Shown piece by piece: positions 41,301 through 46,503 of a stretch of DNA of 64,000 nucleotides (within the stretch, counting starts at the first letter, position 1; each line of letters starts with the position of its first letter). The notes beneath the pieces are model-generated. The model had not been told where the DNA came from. It saw only the letters and a list, made by a program, of their open reading frames with translations, and did no database searches. The stretch is from Cyprinodon diabolis (Eukaryota; Chordata; Actinopteri; Cyprinodontiformes; Cyprinodontidae). Location: NCBI GenBank assembly GCA_030533445.1, contig CM060065.1:22519974-22583973 (forward strand), given 5' to 3'. The translations under genes and the position numbers were made by a program.

Positions 41301-44300
41301 AACTGGAGGGAGGCCTAGGCCTAGAGTATCTGTTATATGTTTAGTTTCTTTTGCAACCTGTTTTGAGTTTTTGAGCACAATAAATCACCAACACCGGTAA
41401 ACCGACTGAGCCTGGATTCTTGGAGGCCAAAGAACCCTGTCACAGTGACCCAAATCATCACTGTTACTGTTATTATATATTAAATTAAATCATTACTGTT
41501 AAATTGTATGTATTGTCCAATTGTTCATTTGAATTCTTATTCCGGATTAGTTGGAGACATACACTAGGCTATATCAGCCCCACCAAAAATATTTTTCACC
41601 AGCCGCCACTGGATGGTCGCACAACTAAAAAGAGAACAACCCATCCCTGAGTGAAAGAAAGGGACATTTCCATTAATCTGAAATAAATAGAGAGCTTACA
41701 GTTTGGCAAGAGGTGATGGGAACCATTTTAATACAGCACTACTTCGTATAAAGGCCAAATAACACCAGGTCACCTTAAGGGCAGGTCCACAATGTAAAGA
41801 GACATAAAGCAACAAAGATGAAAGGAAATATGAACCCCTGTCTGATAAAAAAAAAAGCTTTATTTCACACCGATTTCCAAAACAAGCCCAAAAAACACAA
41901 CTCTCTTAAGATGTGCGAAATAAATGTTTAAAAAAAACTTTTCAGTACACCAAAACACCAAAGTCTCACAATGCTACGTTTTTAAGCTTCAAATAGACCT
42001 TTGACATTTGGCCCTCTCCATAAACAAATTCTCTTTGCATTCAACTAAAAAAGAATTTAAAGTGCAAGTCCAAGAGCTATAATTCTGTGATTATAGGAAA
42101 AGAGCAGCAGTCTTTTTAAGAACTGCCATGTGACTCAGATTAGAGCTAGTGCATCTCTCCCTCCCACTCCTTCCTTTCTCCATTTCACCTCTCCAATAAC
42201 CCCTCCTCCCTCAGGAGAAGGCATTTTCTCTCCTCCCCATGCTTTTTTCGCTTTATCTGCTATCAACCTGCCCCCAGCTGTGCGTATCTGGCCTGGATTT
42301 CCCTCCAGAGATGACAAGGATAAGCAGGTCAGATATCCTTGATAACGGTCACAGTCCCGAATCCCCTTGCAGTGCGAAAACACAGACACCTGGTTTCCCT
42401 TAAATTTGAAAGTGATATTTTATTAAGACCTTAAGTTTGATGCTAAAAGGTTCCGCTGTCACGCATTTTATATATGATTAACAGTTGCACAGAATTGTAT
42501 AGTCCTCTGGTATGAATGGATAAAGATAGTAAAAAGTAAGTCATAGTAGCTGAGAACAAGAGGCTTTTTTCCTCAATAACTAGTTGGCCTCAGAAACAGC
42601 TCCCAGCCTGTCTACTGAGGGACTCTGACCACTTAAACTCAACCATCTATAGTACAATTGAAGATTTGCTCATTGATGCAAGGATGGCTATTTATCAGTA
42701 TGCAGGTGTTCTCTTCCAAAAGTGCCCCTATGTAAAGTCCAATAACTAATGCACTCTGACCCATATCAGACATGTCTACTAGAATAGTTCATTAGTACAT
42801 ACAAGATGCTTTACAGAGCCAAAACTACACTTTTTATGTATTTTTTCTTAAATTGCAGGATTGTTTTCAGTGAAAGACAGCAGATATTAGTAGCTCCCTA
42901 CCATATTAATCACCCAGAGCTCACAATGGGGAGCTTAGGGCTGAGAACAAAAACATCATCAGGATTCTTTCTTTATCTAGCACGCCGTTTTCTAATTGCC
43001 ATTCCCTCCTTCAGTAATGTAAATGGAGATGTGTAATCATCAAAGCTAAATAGAGGCTGTTCTTGGCCCGCTGTTCAACTTTAATTAATGCAACCTCCTT
43101 CATGCAAATGCTTCCTGCACTTGTTTCAGTCAAAACACAAGCAGCGTCAAGGCCGGAGGGATCGCTGACACTCTGAGTTACATTTCACTTTTGTGTGTAT
43201 TCACAAAAGCAGGTAGGAACAGCTGAAGGCTAGTTGAACGGAACAGGAATAACACTCCCCCTCATGAATGAAAACTGAAGCAGAGGTTTGCAAATCTAGA
43301 TTTCAATTAGTCTGACAAGAATAAAGAGTCACTTGTTAGCAATGTATATCTGAATGTCTGAATAATACCCAATATTAAATATTTATGAAAGTATATGACA
43401 GATTAATAAAAGTTCCACGTTAACAGGCACTTCTAATGAAGTAAGGTTTATTTATATAACCACATAAATCTGTATAAATTAGAAAACATTTGACTCACTT
43501 TACTACCAGAAGCAGAGAAAGCAGAAATAAGCACCACGTGTTTCAGAGGCCTGTTTATCAACTCGGCAACACTGTCAACACAATTTGAGGAAAACCAACC
43601 TCATTCAAACAAAGTAAGGTCTATGTTACATCATAAAGACACACGTTGAATCGGTGAACGCATGCACATAGTGGTCGATGCAAATCCAAAAGGAAAAAAA
43701 AAAGCTTTTAACTATCTAAAATTTTGGTTGGCTAATGTTCAAAGATATTTGTATTTTAACAGCCAATGACAAGGTCTCTTTCTCCTTTTTCTTTTTTGGG
43801 GGAACCACAGCTTATCAAAAACTGAAAAGAGTAACAGGATTAAAAAACTTCCATGTTTTTTTTTTTTCCAAAGCCTTCACAAACTTTTATCAAACATTCC
43901 ACCCTGCAGTAACAGGCATCAGTGCTGACCTCCAAGATGTAAGTGTTATCCTTCTAACTGCAACACTGAACAGCAGTTTATCATCATCTGGATGCACAGC
44001 AGATAATAAACACTGATACATACTGGTGTCTCATCAAGAGGGAGCCAAGAGCATATTGTTTGTCTGATAATACAAGATATGGAAAAACTACAAAACCAGG
44101 TCATGTTAGCCATAGTTACAAGTTATGCCTCGCAAGTTGTCATCAGGTTTTGTCTCATTGATTTGGGCCTCATATACAGTGGCAAGATTTGTACACTGTA
44201 TGTATGTATATAAAAAGGAAATACTTCTTATTTGGACCTTTGTTCACTTAAAGTATTAGTAAAGACTAAAGGGCTGGTTATACTCCCAGCAGCAGAGCTT

Positions 44301-46503
44301 GACACAGACATATTTTTGATTTATGTTTAATTTTGAGTGTGGTCTGCACTATACGCTGTGTCTAGATACGGCCAAGGCGGTGAGGAAGTGGGGCAAGTTT
44401 GTGAGACAACAAAAGGGCATGAGGGTGAAAAAGAGCGGGGGTCCAGGTGGAAAAAGGGTCCCAGCGTTGTTGCGCACCTCGCTCTTCTAGCTGGTCCATC
44501 TTCACGAGTCGTTTTCCACAATGGTGGTCATACAAACAAAACAAGCCGGTAAGGTACCACACAGGAAATACTCATAGTGTAGAGCGGAGGCAAATTTGAC
44601 CAATCAGATACCTCCTGTCTGCGGTCACCTAAAATTTAGGAGATGTGCAGCAGAGCGTCTGCAGAGGGGGCGGGGACATCTTTGCGTTCACAGCGACACC
44701 TACGCAGATGAAATGGTTTTAAAGTATAAATCAGCCTTAAGGCTGGCTGACTGAAAACTTTTTAGACTTTTTCTTTGAAACCTTATACTGGGTTTCTTTA
44801 ATTTTATGTGACCTGTAAAATGTGTTAACCAAATCATGCAAGTTTCATCCAAAATACATCACAGCAAAGAAGGAGCAAATAATATACAGAAAAAGGAAAT
44901 AAGATTGGAAGAACACAGTGATCTTTATTCTAGCATGCTGGCCTATCATATTCCTTTCTTTCATTTAAGCCTTATGCCATAAAATTGACCTCGAGAAGAC
45001 ACTAAAAGTTCAAACAATGGCTATGTACTGTGCATGTACCCATAAAATTAAGCTAATCTGAATAACATCTGTAACCATTTATTTTTGTTTCTTGGATTAG
45101 AAAAAAGGTATTTAGTAAAATATATACTTAAGGCTTTTAGTGTGGGGATACCTTAGATTAGGCTGATAAAGGAGGTGCTTAATTTAGAAATGTATTTTTT
45201 ATTATCATATTCAAAACTATTTCTTATTATAAACTGCTGATAAATGAATTTCAGGGGGGGGGAAAGTTATTTAAAATTGTAAATATGTAATCTTTACTTT
45301 TTTTTTTTAAGTTTAAAGGTGTACCGCTGACGACAAATGTTACTTTAGGCAATGAAGTCATCTGTTTATGTCTGGGACAAAATTACAGCACTCGTTAATC
45401 CAACAAAAACACAACAGGAAGGGAAAACTTTATTCAAAAAGCTTTAAGATGGTTTAGTCTTTACAGGGGAGTTTACTACTTCTTTCTAATTCATCACAAA
45501 AATAATTATATTTTCTTTCATTTAAGTGCAATTTATTGCAGCATAGCATGTTATGTAATTACCAACTGCTGCATTCAAGGAAATAGAAATTCAGAGCATA
45601 CTTTTGATTTCAAACTGAAAGTGACAGACTGCCGAAAAATAAAGCAAAGGCTGCAAAGGAGATTTTCAAAATTAGAAACAAAAAAAGATGTAAAGAGGTG
45701 GAGATACTGACTGTTAGAGGTTTGTTACTAGCAGGACCTGTATTGCAATAGTAAGTTTTATATGAAGGTGTGACCCAACCATCATGTACAGTACAGAAAC
45801 GTCATTGGTTGACTAATGCAGCTGGTTTCGTCTAACTGGATCAACCTGCCAAACCTGAATAGCACCACCACTGTTGGACAAACTCTACACATTCCAGACT
45901 TGTCAAAGTGAAAAATGAAGGCATATGAAACAAAAATGAAAAAAGAGAAAACTAAGTGTTAAGTCTAATTAATCCAGTTAATAAAAGAATTTAAACTTTT
46001 AAGGAAAAAAGCCTTTTTTTAATGTATTTTAGGATGCAGGCTATTTTTATATAGGGTTAAAATATAGGAATAGAGCAGCCTCCATATGATGAAGCTGTTC
46101 TTAAAACCTCACATGACCCTAATTTGAAATCCAATTAAGATTCCTTATTAGAAAGATATTAAGTGTAATATTTTTTCAAGACAAACCCATTTATAGCTAT
46201 TTAAGAAACCTATTGACTCAACACCTATAAAGAAAACAAGACAAGCATGTCAGATATGATTAATACTGGATGTTCAGATTATTTTTAAGTTCTGCTCTAT
46301 GGTGTATCATTACCATACCAGCGTTTTCCTTATTCCATTACTCTGAGCAGCAGTAAAAGTTATAAACCAAATGTACACTTTTACTAGGCCCGCCTATACA
46401 TTATATGATATTTTCTTACATAAGCCAGCAGCATACAGAACAGACTTGTTAGTGGAGTTTCCTCCGGCCAGGTACCCACCTTATTTGAAGCTTTGGAGGA
46501 CAT
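1..46503 (-). CDS. tjp1: tjp1 (ZO-1) gene span, 21 coding exons, 3' end beyond window
   Basis: Tight junction protein 1 is a membrane-associated MAGUK scaffold under epithelial and endothelial junctions. In this family PDZ1 binds claudin tails, PDZ2 mediates ZO dimerisation and connexin binding, PDZ3-SH3-GUK binds JAM and occludin, and the tail binds F-actin. The 21 exons join as 46480-46503, 19314-19370, 18245-18369, 18057-18159, 17667-17937, 16636-16739, 16118-16286, 15820-15952, 11560-11699, 11284-11389, 10934-11084, 9791-9899, 9485-9704, 8563-8747, 8250-8345, 5211-5293, 4787-4997, 3176-3276, 2737-3087, 1582-1827 and 519-1. Every junction keeps phase and every intron is GT-AG, giving 1168 open codons. 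Approximate domains are PDZ1 20-105, PDZ2 184-262, PDZ3 414-495, SH3 509-573 and GUK 600-790. Mammalian ZO-1 is about 1750 residues, so about one third is missing to the left. Identity as ZO-1 rather than ZO-2 or ZO-3 rests on near-identity to remembered ZO-1 in SH3, GUK and the acidic segment. The a/b paralogue is not resolved. Confidence 0.96.
520..1581 (-). other. tjp1 intron 20
   Basis: AT-rich DNA between the alpha cassette exon and the tail exon. It contains a poly-A run near 1050-1065 and a purine-rich stretch near 1460-1490. I see no exon, RNA gene or clear mobile element. Confidence 0.6.
1582..1827 (-). CDS. tjp1: tjp1 exon 20 (residues 914-995), alpha-type cassette exon
   Basis: The exon encodes 82 residues starting [20 protein letters not shown] and rich in Pro/Ser/Glu, ending SGLASPEPK. 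Mammalian ZO-1 has an alternatively spliced alpha motif of about 80 residues at this exact place, starting with a similar KAEAS sequence. This exon is 246 bp, phase 0 at both ends, with a weak GTATCC donor, so skipping it keeps the frame. Sequence divergence from mammals is high, as expected for this disordered segment. Acceptor TCACAG. Confidence 0.88.
2496..2541. repeat. (TA)n/(GT)n microsatellite in intron 19
   Basis: About 12 TA units run directly into CGTATGTGTGTGTGTGTGTA. It lies in the 909-bp intron (1828-2736) between exons 19 and 20, which is otherwise plain AT-rich sequence. Confidence 0.9.
2737..3087 (-). CDS. tjp1: tjp1 exon 19 (residues 797-913), acidic U6 region
   Basis: The exon starts [20 protein letters not shown], then [20 protein letters not shown] and an acidic run [20 protein letters not shown]. 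It ends in a less conserved Pro-rich stretch ([26 protein letters not shown]). The acidic U6 segment after GUK has been reported to modulate occludin binding. Acceptor TCTCAG. The donor GTAGCG is weak, and phase is 0 on both sides, which suits alternative joining to exon 20 or 21. Confidence 0.93.
3176..3276 (-). CDS. tjp1: tjp1 exon 18 (residues 763-796), end of GUK
   Basis: The exon encodes [20 protein letters not shown] and [14 protein letters not shown], closing the GUK domain. It is too short and too interrupted to appear as a long open frame. It was found by expecting the conserved [10 protein letters not shown] motif after exon 17. Acceptor TTTCAG, donor GTAAGA. Phase fits both neighbours. 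Confidence 0.95.
3312..3721. mobile_element. hAT-type MITE, 410 bp, perfect 8-bp target duplication
   Basis: The element starts TAGGGTTGTCACGATACT and ends TGAAAGCCCTA, giving short TAGGG/CCCTA termini within a longer imperfect inverted repeat that includes several GATAC motifs. It is flanked on both sides by CTCTCCAC (3304-3311 and 3722-3729), the 8-bp duplication typical of hAT transposons. There is no transposase coding. It sits in tjp1 intron 17, about 35 bp from the start of exon 18. Confidence 0.88.
3722..4786 (-). other. remainder of tjp1 intron 17
   Basis: AT-rich intronic DNA between the MITE and exon 17. Short plus-strand open frames at 4128-4776 are AT-rich, have no recognisable domain and are judged chance. 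Confidence 0.6.
4787..4997 (-). CDS. tjp1: tjp1 exon 17 (residues 693-763), GUK domain
   Basis: The exon encodes [20 protein letters not shown] and [20 protein letters not shown], then [20 protein letters not shown], ending HHLFT. These are the C-terminal strands and helices of the ZO GUK domain. Acceptor TTGAAG, donor GTGAGT, ending in phase 1. The frame that appears to continue past the donor is intronic. Confidence 0.95.
5211..5293 (-). CDS. tjp1: tjp1 exon 16 (residues 665-692), GUK domain
   Basis: The exon encodes [20 protein letters not shown] and TIKQIIDR, mid-GUK. Acceptor CCACAG, donor GTGAGT, restoring phase 0. The last residue is Arg where mammalian ZO-1 has Gln before DKHA. This is a conservative change, not a frame error. 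Confidence 0.94.
5294..8249 (-). other. tjp1 intron 15 (about 3.0 kb)
   Basis: AT-rich DNA with poly-A/poly-T runs. Small open frames at 6467-6740 and 7710-7919 are low-complexity and unsupported. No exon or classifiable mobile element was recognised. Confidence 0.6.
8250..8345 (-). CDS. tjp1: tjp1 exon 15 (residues 633-665), GUK domain
   Basis: The exon encodes [20 protein letters not shown] and [12 protein letters not shown]. This corresponds to the guanylate-kinase P-loop position, where MAGUK GUK domains have lost the catalytic glycine-rich loop (GPIADV here), consistent with a protein-binding role and no kinase activity. Acceptor TCACAG, donor GTAAGT. Confidence 0.95.
8563..8747 (-). 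CDS. tjp1: tjp1 exon 14 (residues 571-633), SH3-GUK hinge (U5)
   Basis: The exon encodes [20 protein letters not shown], then the basic U5 hinge [20 protein letters not shown], and ends [11 protein letters not shown] leading into GUK. In ZO-1 this hinge contributes to occludin binding and regulates SH3-GUK interactions. Acceptor TTATAG, donor GTGAGT, ending in phase 1. An apparent longer frame through the donor is intronic. Confidence 0.95.
9140..9209. repeat. perfect 21-bp inverted repeat with 28-nt loop (intron 13)
   Basis: Arm 1 (9140-9160) contains TAAATAGTTAGGCATGTCA. Arm 2 (9189-9209) is its exact reverse complement, including TGACATGCCTAACTATTTA. The spacer 9161-9188 does not extend the pairing. 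The pair could fold as a hairpin in either strand's RNA or be the remnant of a small palindromic insertion. No flanking duplication is obvious. Confidence 0.9.
9485..9704 (-). CDS. tjp1: tjp1 exon 13 (residues 498-571), SH3 domain
   Basis: The exon holds essentially the whole SH3 fold: [20 protein letters not shown], then the [18 protein letters not shown]-loop region, [20 protein letters not shown], and GIIPNKNR at the end. In MAGUKs the SH3 packs against the GUK domain rather than acting as a classical polyproline binder. Acceptor TTTCAG, donor GTAAAA, ending in phase 2. Confidence 0.96.
9791..9899 (-). CDS. tjp1: tjp1 exon 12 (residues 462-498), PDZ3 C-terminal half
   Basis: The exon encodes [20 protein letters not shown] and [16 protein letters not shown], the final helix and strand of PDZ3. 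Acceptor TTGTAG, donor GTAAAT, ending in phase 1. The intron to exon 13 is only 86 bp. Confidence 0.95.
9900..10933 (-). other. tjp1 intron 11 (about 1.0 kb)
   Basis: Moderately AT-rich. A minus-strand open frame at 10144-10380 has no recognisable domain or conserved splice context. No mobile element was recognised. Confidence 0.6.
10934..11084 (-). CDS. tjp1: tjp1 exon 11 (residues 411-461), PDZ3 N-terminal half
   Basis: The exon encodes [20 protein letters not shown] and [20 protein letters not shown], ending [16 protein letters not shown] (424-429) is the PDZ3 loop. PDZ3 works together with SH3-GUK in JAM binding. Acceptor CTGCAG, donor GTATGC. It is almost identical to mammalian ZO-1. 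Confidence 0.96.
11284..11389 (-). CDS. tjp1: tjp1 exon 10 (residues 376-411), linker before PDZ3
   Basis: The exon encodes [20 protein letters not shown] and then [16 protein letters not shown]. The [20 protein letters not shown] block is strongly conserved in ZO-1. Acceptor CTTCAG, donor GTAAAT, ending in phase 2. Confidence 0.93.
11560..11699 (-). CDS. tjp1: tjp1 exon 9 (residues 329-376), PDZ2-PDZ3 linker
   Basis: The exon encodes [20 protein letters not shown] followed by [19 protein letters not shown] and KQLPPLP. The SRDE-RISKPG--STPVK motif is a ZO-1 signature. The later serine-rich part is less conserved and probably disordered. Acceptor TTTCAG, donor GTAAAT, ending in phase 1. Confidence 0.92.
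11808..11827. repeat. poly-G tract of 20
   Basis: Twenty consecutive G on the plus strand (poly-C in the tjp1 transcript), about 110 bp into intron 8. A second run of about 10 G lies at 11945-11954. Length is likely to vary between individuals and to be error-prone in sequencing. Confidence 0.9.
11828..15819 (-). other. tjp1 intron 8, remainder (about 4.0 kb)
   Basis: AT-rich DNA with poly-A/poly-T runs. No additional exon matching known ZO-1 sequence was seen between exons 8 and 9. The short open frames here are low-complexity. Confidence 0.6.
15820..15952 (-). CDS. tjp1: tjp1 exon 8 (residues 285-329), PDZ2-PDZ3 linker; two possible acceptors
   Basis: The exon encodes a Ser/Arg/Pro-rich linker including [20 protein letters not shown] and [11 protein letters not shown]. 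The boundary given uses an AAAG acceptor and yields DDISEI at the junction, as in mammalian ZO-1. A stronger-looking TTTCAG lies 9 nt downstream (exon would start at 15943), stays in frame and removes three residues (DIS). Either or both may be used. Donor GTAGGC, ending in phase 2. Confidence 0.85.
16118..16286 (-). CDS. tjp1: tjp1 exon 7 (residues 229-285), end of PDZ2
   Basis: The exon starts [20 protein letters not shown] and continues [23 protein letters not shown], completing PDZ2, followed by a short acidic/polar linker ([13 protein letters not shown]). Acceptor TGGCAG, donor GTGAGA, ending in phase 1. The sequence closely follows vertebrate ZO-1. Confidence 0.94.
16636..16739 (-). CDS. 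tjp1: tjp1 exon 6 (residues 194-228), PDZ2
   Basis: The exon encodes [20 protein letters not shown] and then [20 protein letters not shown] (residues 195-199) is the PDZ2 binding loop. PDZ2 of ZO proteins forms a domain-swapped dimer and binds connexin tails. Acceptor AAACAG, donor GTGAGC. Confidence 0.94.
17113..17652. repeat. high-copy fish dispersed repeat in intron 5
   Basis: 17113-17275 has the familiar fish repeat layout: a start like AATGGCATGTACTTATATAG, then CGCCTTTATTCAAGTC and AAAGCGCTTTACACTACATT, a (ATTCACCC/CAC)-rich segment and CACTGATGGTGGCAAGCTAC. 17490-17652 carries a second known unit: TTTATTGATCTCACATTGGA, then CTCTGCATTTAACCCATCCC, and GGGGTTAAGGGTCTTGCTCA near its end. 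These units occur in high copy in teleost genomes. I do not assign a family. The element abuts the donor of exon 5. Confidence 0.75.
17667..17937 (-). CDS. tjp1: tjp1 exon 5 (residues 104-194), PDZ1-PDZ2 linker and start of PDZ2
   Basis: The exon starts [17 protein letters not shown]. It continues through an acidic stretch ([12 protein letters not shown]) and an Arg/Ser-rich linker containing [17 protein letters not shown], and ends in [14 protein letters not shown], the first strand of PDZ2. The RS/SP repeats are likely phosphorylation sites, as in other ZO proteins. Acceptor TTTCCAG, donor GTGAGT, ending in phase 1. An open frame on the plus strand across 17441-17818 is only a shadow of this exon. 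Confidence 0.94.
18057..18159 (-). CDS. tjp1: tjp1 exon 4 (residues 69-103), end of PDZ1
   Basis: The exon encodes [20 protein letters not shown] followed by [14 protein letters not shown], the second half of PDZ1 including the helix that lines the peptide groove. It is nearly identical to mammalian ZO-1. Acceptor TTTTAG, donor GTAAGT; it restores phase 0. Confidence 0.95.
18245..18369 (-). CDS. tjp1: tjp1 exon 3 (residues 28-69), PDZ1 core
   Basis: The exon begins [24 protein letters not shown] at residues 30-33 is the carboxylate-binding loop of PDZ1, the domain that binds claudin C-termini in this family. It then runs through the [20 protein letters not shown] strand-helix segment. Acceptor GACAG, donor GTAAGC; it ends after two bases of a glutamine codon. 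Beyond the donor the frame would stop, so the boundary is well fixed. Confidence 0.94.
18370..19313 (-). other. tjp1 intron 2 (about 0.9 kb)
   Basis: No exon or mobile element recognised. 18720-18870 is less AT-rich and non-repetitive, with a TAATTAG motif, and could be conserved regulatory DNA. That is inference only. Confidence 0.5.
19314..19370 (-). CDS. tjp1: tjp1 exon 2 (residues 9-27)
   Basis: The exon encodes [19 protein letters not shown], the highly conserved ZO-1 segment leading into the first strand of PDZ1. It lies between a TCCTGCAG acceptor and a GTAAGT donor, phase 0 on both sides. The internal methionine (residue 12) is a plausible start for transcripts that use another first exon. 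Intron 1, between this exon and exon 1, is about 27.1 kb, far longer than any other intron here. Confidence 0.93.
22080..22235. mobile_element. possible hAT MITE remnant
   Basis: The right side ends AGTCGTTAGTTGCAGCCCTA, a common terminus of degenerate fish hAT MITEs. No matching left terminus or target duplication was found, so only one end is supported. Confidence 0.35.
22862..22930 (+). repeat. 3' tail of a non-LTR retrotransposon or SINE
   Basis: The sequence contains GTAAAGTGCCTAGAGATGAC, then GAATTGGCGCCATATAAATA and AACTGAATTGAACTGAAT. This ends in the degenerate ATTGA-type short repeat seen at the 3' ends of abundant fish retroposons. The body is not recognisable upstream. Confidence 0.65.
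26791..26838. repeat. (GGAT)n microsatellite
   Basis: About 11 tandem GATG units in intron 1. A short (GAT)n run also lies at 26463-26487. Confidence 0.95.
28247..29525. mobile_element. possible MITE with 13-bp terminal inverted repeats, split by a LINE fragment
   Basis: TGGTGCGTTCACA at 28247-28259 and its exact reverse complement TGTGAACGCACCA at 29513-29525 bracket the region. Similar GGTGCGTTCACACC termini are familiar from fish MITEs. Non-LINE sequence inside totals only about 330 bp. No convincing target duplication was found, so family and transposition are inferred. Confidence 0.5.
28497..29425 (-). mobile_element. 5'-truncated L2/CR1-like LINE, reverse transcriptase C-terminus and 3' tail
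   Basis: On the minus strand, 29405-29127 and 29160-28747 encode the end of a LINE reverse transcriptase. Near 29410 is the EDDTTVVGL remnant of the catalytic box. Then come [94 protein letters not shown] and a final [11 protein letters not shown]. The parts lie in different frames, with a shift near 29140 and another near 29370. The element is therefore dead. The 3' end has a TTCTGATTC-type tandem tail at 28500-28520, typical of fish L2-clade elements. It is truncated at the catalytic motif, as expected from incomplete reverse transcription. Confidence 0.88.
31484..32076. mobile_element. probable hAT MITE
   Basis: It starts CAGAGGTGTCAAGTAGCAAA and ends TAGTTTTGACACCACTG, so the CAGNGGTGTCAA termini are inverted. 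The interior has the repeated TACTTTTTACTCC and TACTTGAGTAA style sequence of a common fish repeat. The flanking 8-mers agree at only 5 of 8 positions, so the target duplication has decayed. The small open frame inside (31627-31875) has no known domain. Confidence 0.6.
32222..32400 (+). mobile_element. degenerate tRNA-derived SINE
   Basis: TCTAGTGGGTAGTGGACAGA resembles a decayed tRNA A-box region and GATTTGAAACTC a B box. These are followed by CACCACTATGGGGAAATAAG and an AT-rich tail, as in fish tRNA-SINEs. A LINE-type tail (GTGACAATAAAGC) lies just upstream at 32130-32146. It is not an intact tRNA gene. Confidence 0.5.
32936..33180. repeat. relic of a high-copy fish DNA repeat
   Basis: TTTTGCTCCATTCTTCTTTT, then TTTCAGGTCCTGTCACAGCA, TCTCAATCAAACATAAGTCT and AATAGGCCACTCAATCATTC follow the order of a familiar dispersed fish repeat. 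The ends are not defined. 28100-28200 may belong to the same family. Confidence 0.4.
34396..35205 (+). mobile_element. nested hAT element carrying a BED zinc-finger fragment
   Basis: Ends are TAGGGATGGGACGATTTATG on the left and GTTCCACCCCTA on the right, with CGGTTCG-rich subterminal repeats (GTTCGGTTCG left, CGAACCGAACC right). The interior encodes, in shifting plus-strand frames, [10 protein letters not shown], then [19 protein letters not shown], and farther on [20 protein letters not shown]. The W..F plus C-x2-C layout is the start of a BED zinc finger from a hAT transposase. The closing His pair and catalytic domain are absent. The flanking 8-mers ATTTATAT and ATATATAT fit insertion into an AT microsatellite. 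Confidence 0.8.
35204..35298. repeat. (TA)n microsatellite, about 92 bp
   Basis: An uninterrupted TA run begins directly at the right end of the nested hAT element. Short TA runs also precede its left end, so the element probably inserted into this tract. Confidence 0.95.
40248..41611 (+). mobile_element. hAT element with ZMYM1-type transposase start, split by a solo LTR
   Basis: Left end CAGTGGCAGCCGGCCCATAG; right end read inward CAGTGGCGGCTGGTGAAAAA. The flanks GGTGGTCG (40240-40247) and GATGGTCG (41612-41619) differ at one base, fitting an aged 8-bp target duplication. At 40639-40730 an ATG opens [14 protein letters not shown] followed by [16 protein letters not shown] and a stop. This resembles the N-terminal region of the ZMYM1-like hAT transposases common in fish. 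That assignment is from memory and moderate. The solo LTR at 40764-41444 makes up half of the length. Confidence 0.75.
40764..41444 (+). mobile_element. solo LTR, 681 bp, 5-bp target duplication
   Basis: It starts TGTGACGAATCC and ends CCCTGTCACA, with TGTGAC/GTCACA inverted termini (TG...CA). It is flanked by GTGAC on both sides (40759-40763 and 41445-41449). A polyadenylation hexamer AATAAA lies at 41379-41384, setting plus orientation. A GT-rich tract sits at 40951-41012. With no internal retroviral-type genes nearby, it is a recombination product of an LTR retrotransposon. A 5-bp duplication fits Gypsy- or Copia/BEL-type elements, and the family is not determined. Confidence 0.88.
44270..44737. 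mobile_element. PIF/Harbinger-like MITE, 468 bp, TAA target duplication
   Basis: Left end AGGGCTGGTTATACT and right end AAGTATAAATCAGCCT are inverted imperfect termini. The GGCTGATTTATACTT motif is typical of fish Harbinger-type MITEs. TAA flanks both sides (44267-44269 and 44738-44740). The interior is comparatively GC-rich with CpGs (for example GCAGAGGGGGCGGGGACATC). Open frames inside lack any domain. Confidence 0.75.
46480..46503 (-). CDS. tjp1: tjp1 exon 1, coding part (residues 1-8)
   Basis: The exon encodes MSSKASNK and ends in a GTGGGT donor. The ATG at 46503-46501 was chosen because an in-frame TAG sits four codons upstream (46515-46513), no other in-frame ATG lies between them, and phase 0 matches exon 2. 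The joined start reads SNKSAAMEET, which parallels the KSTAMEET segment in mammalian ZO-1. The eight residues differ from the commonest mammalian N-terminus, so this may be one of several alternative first exons. Exon 2 has its own ATG (residue 12) that could serve other transcripts. Confidence 0.75.

Larger units (their letters stand above)
19371..46479 (-). other. tjp1 intron 1 (about 27.1 kb)
   Basis: The span between the first coding exon and exon 2. No open frame in it resembles a tjp1 exon or another gene. Its recognisable content is mobile and simple repeats, listed separately. Stretches such as 19450-22100, 23000-26700, 29530-31480, 36300-40240 and 41620-44260 are AT-rich with nothing I can classify. 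Large first introns commonly contain enhancers and alternative first exons. Confidence 0.85.
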
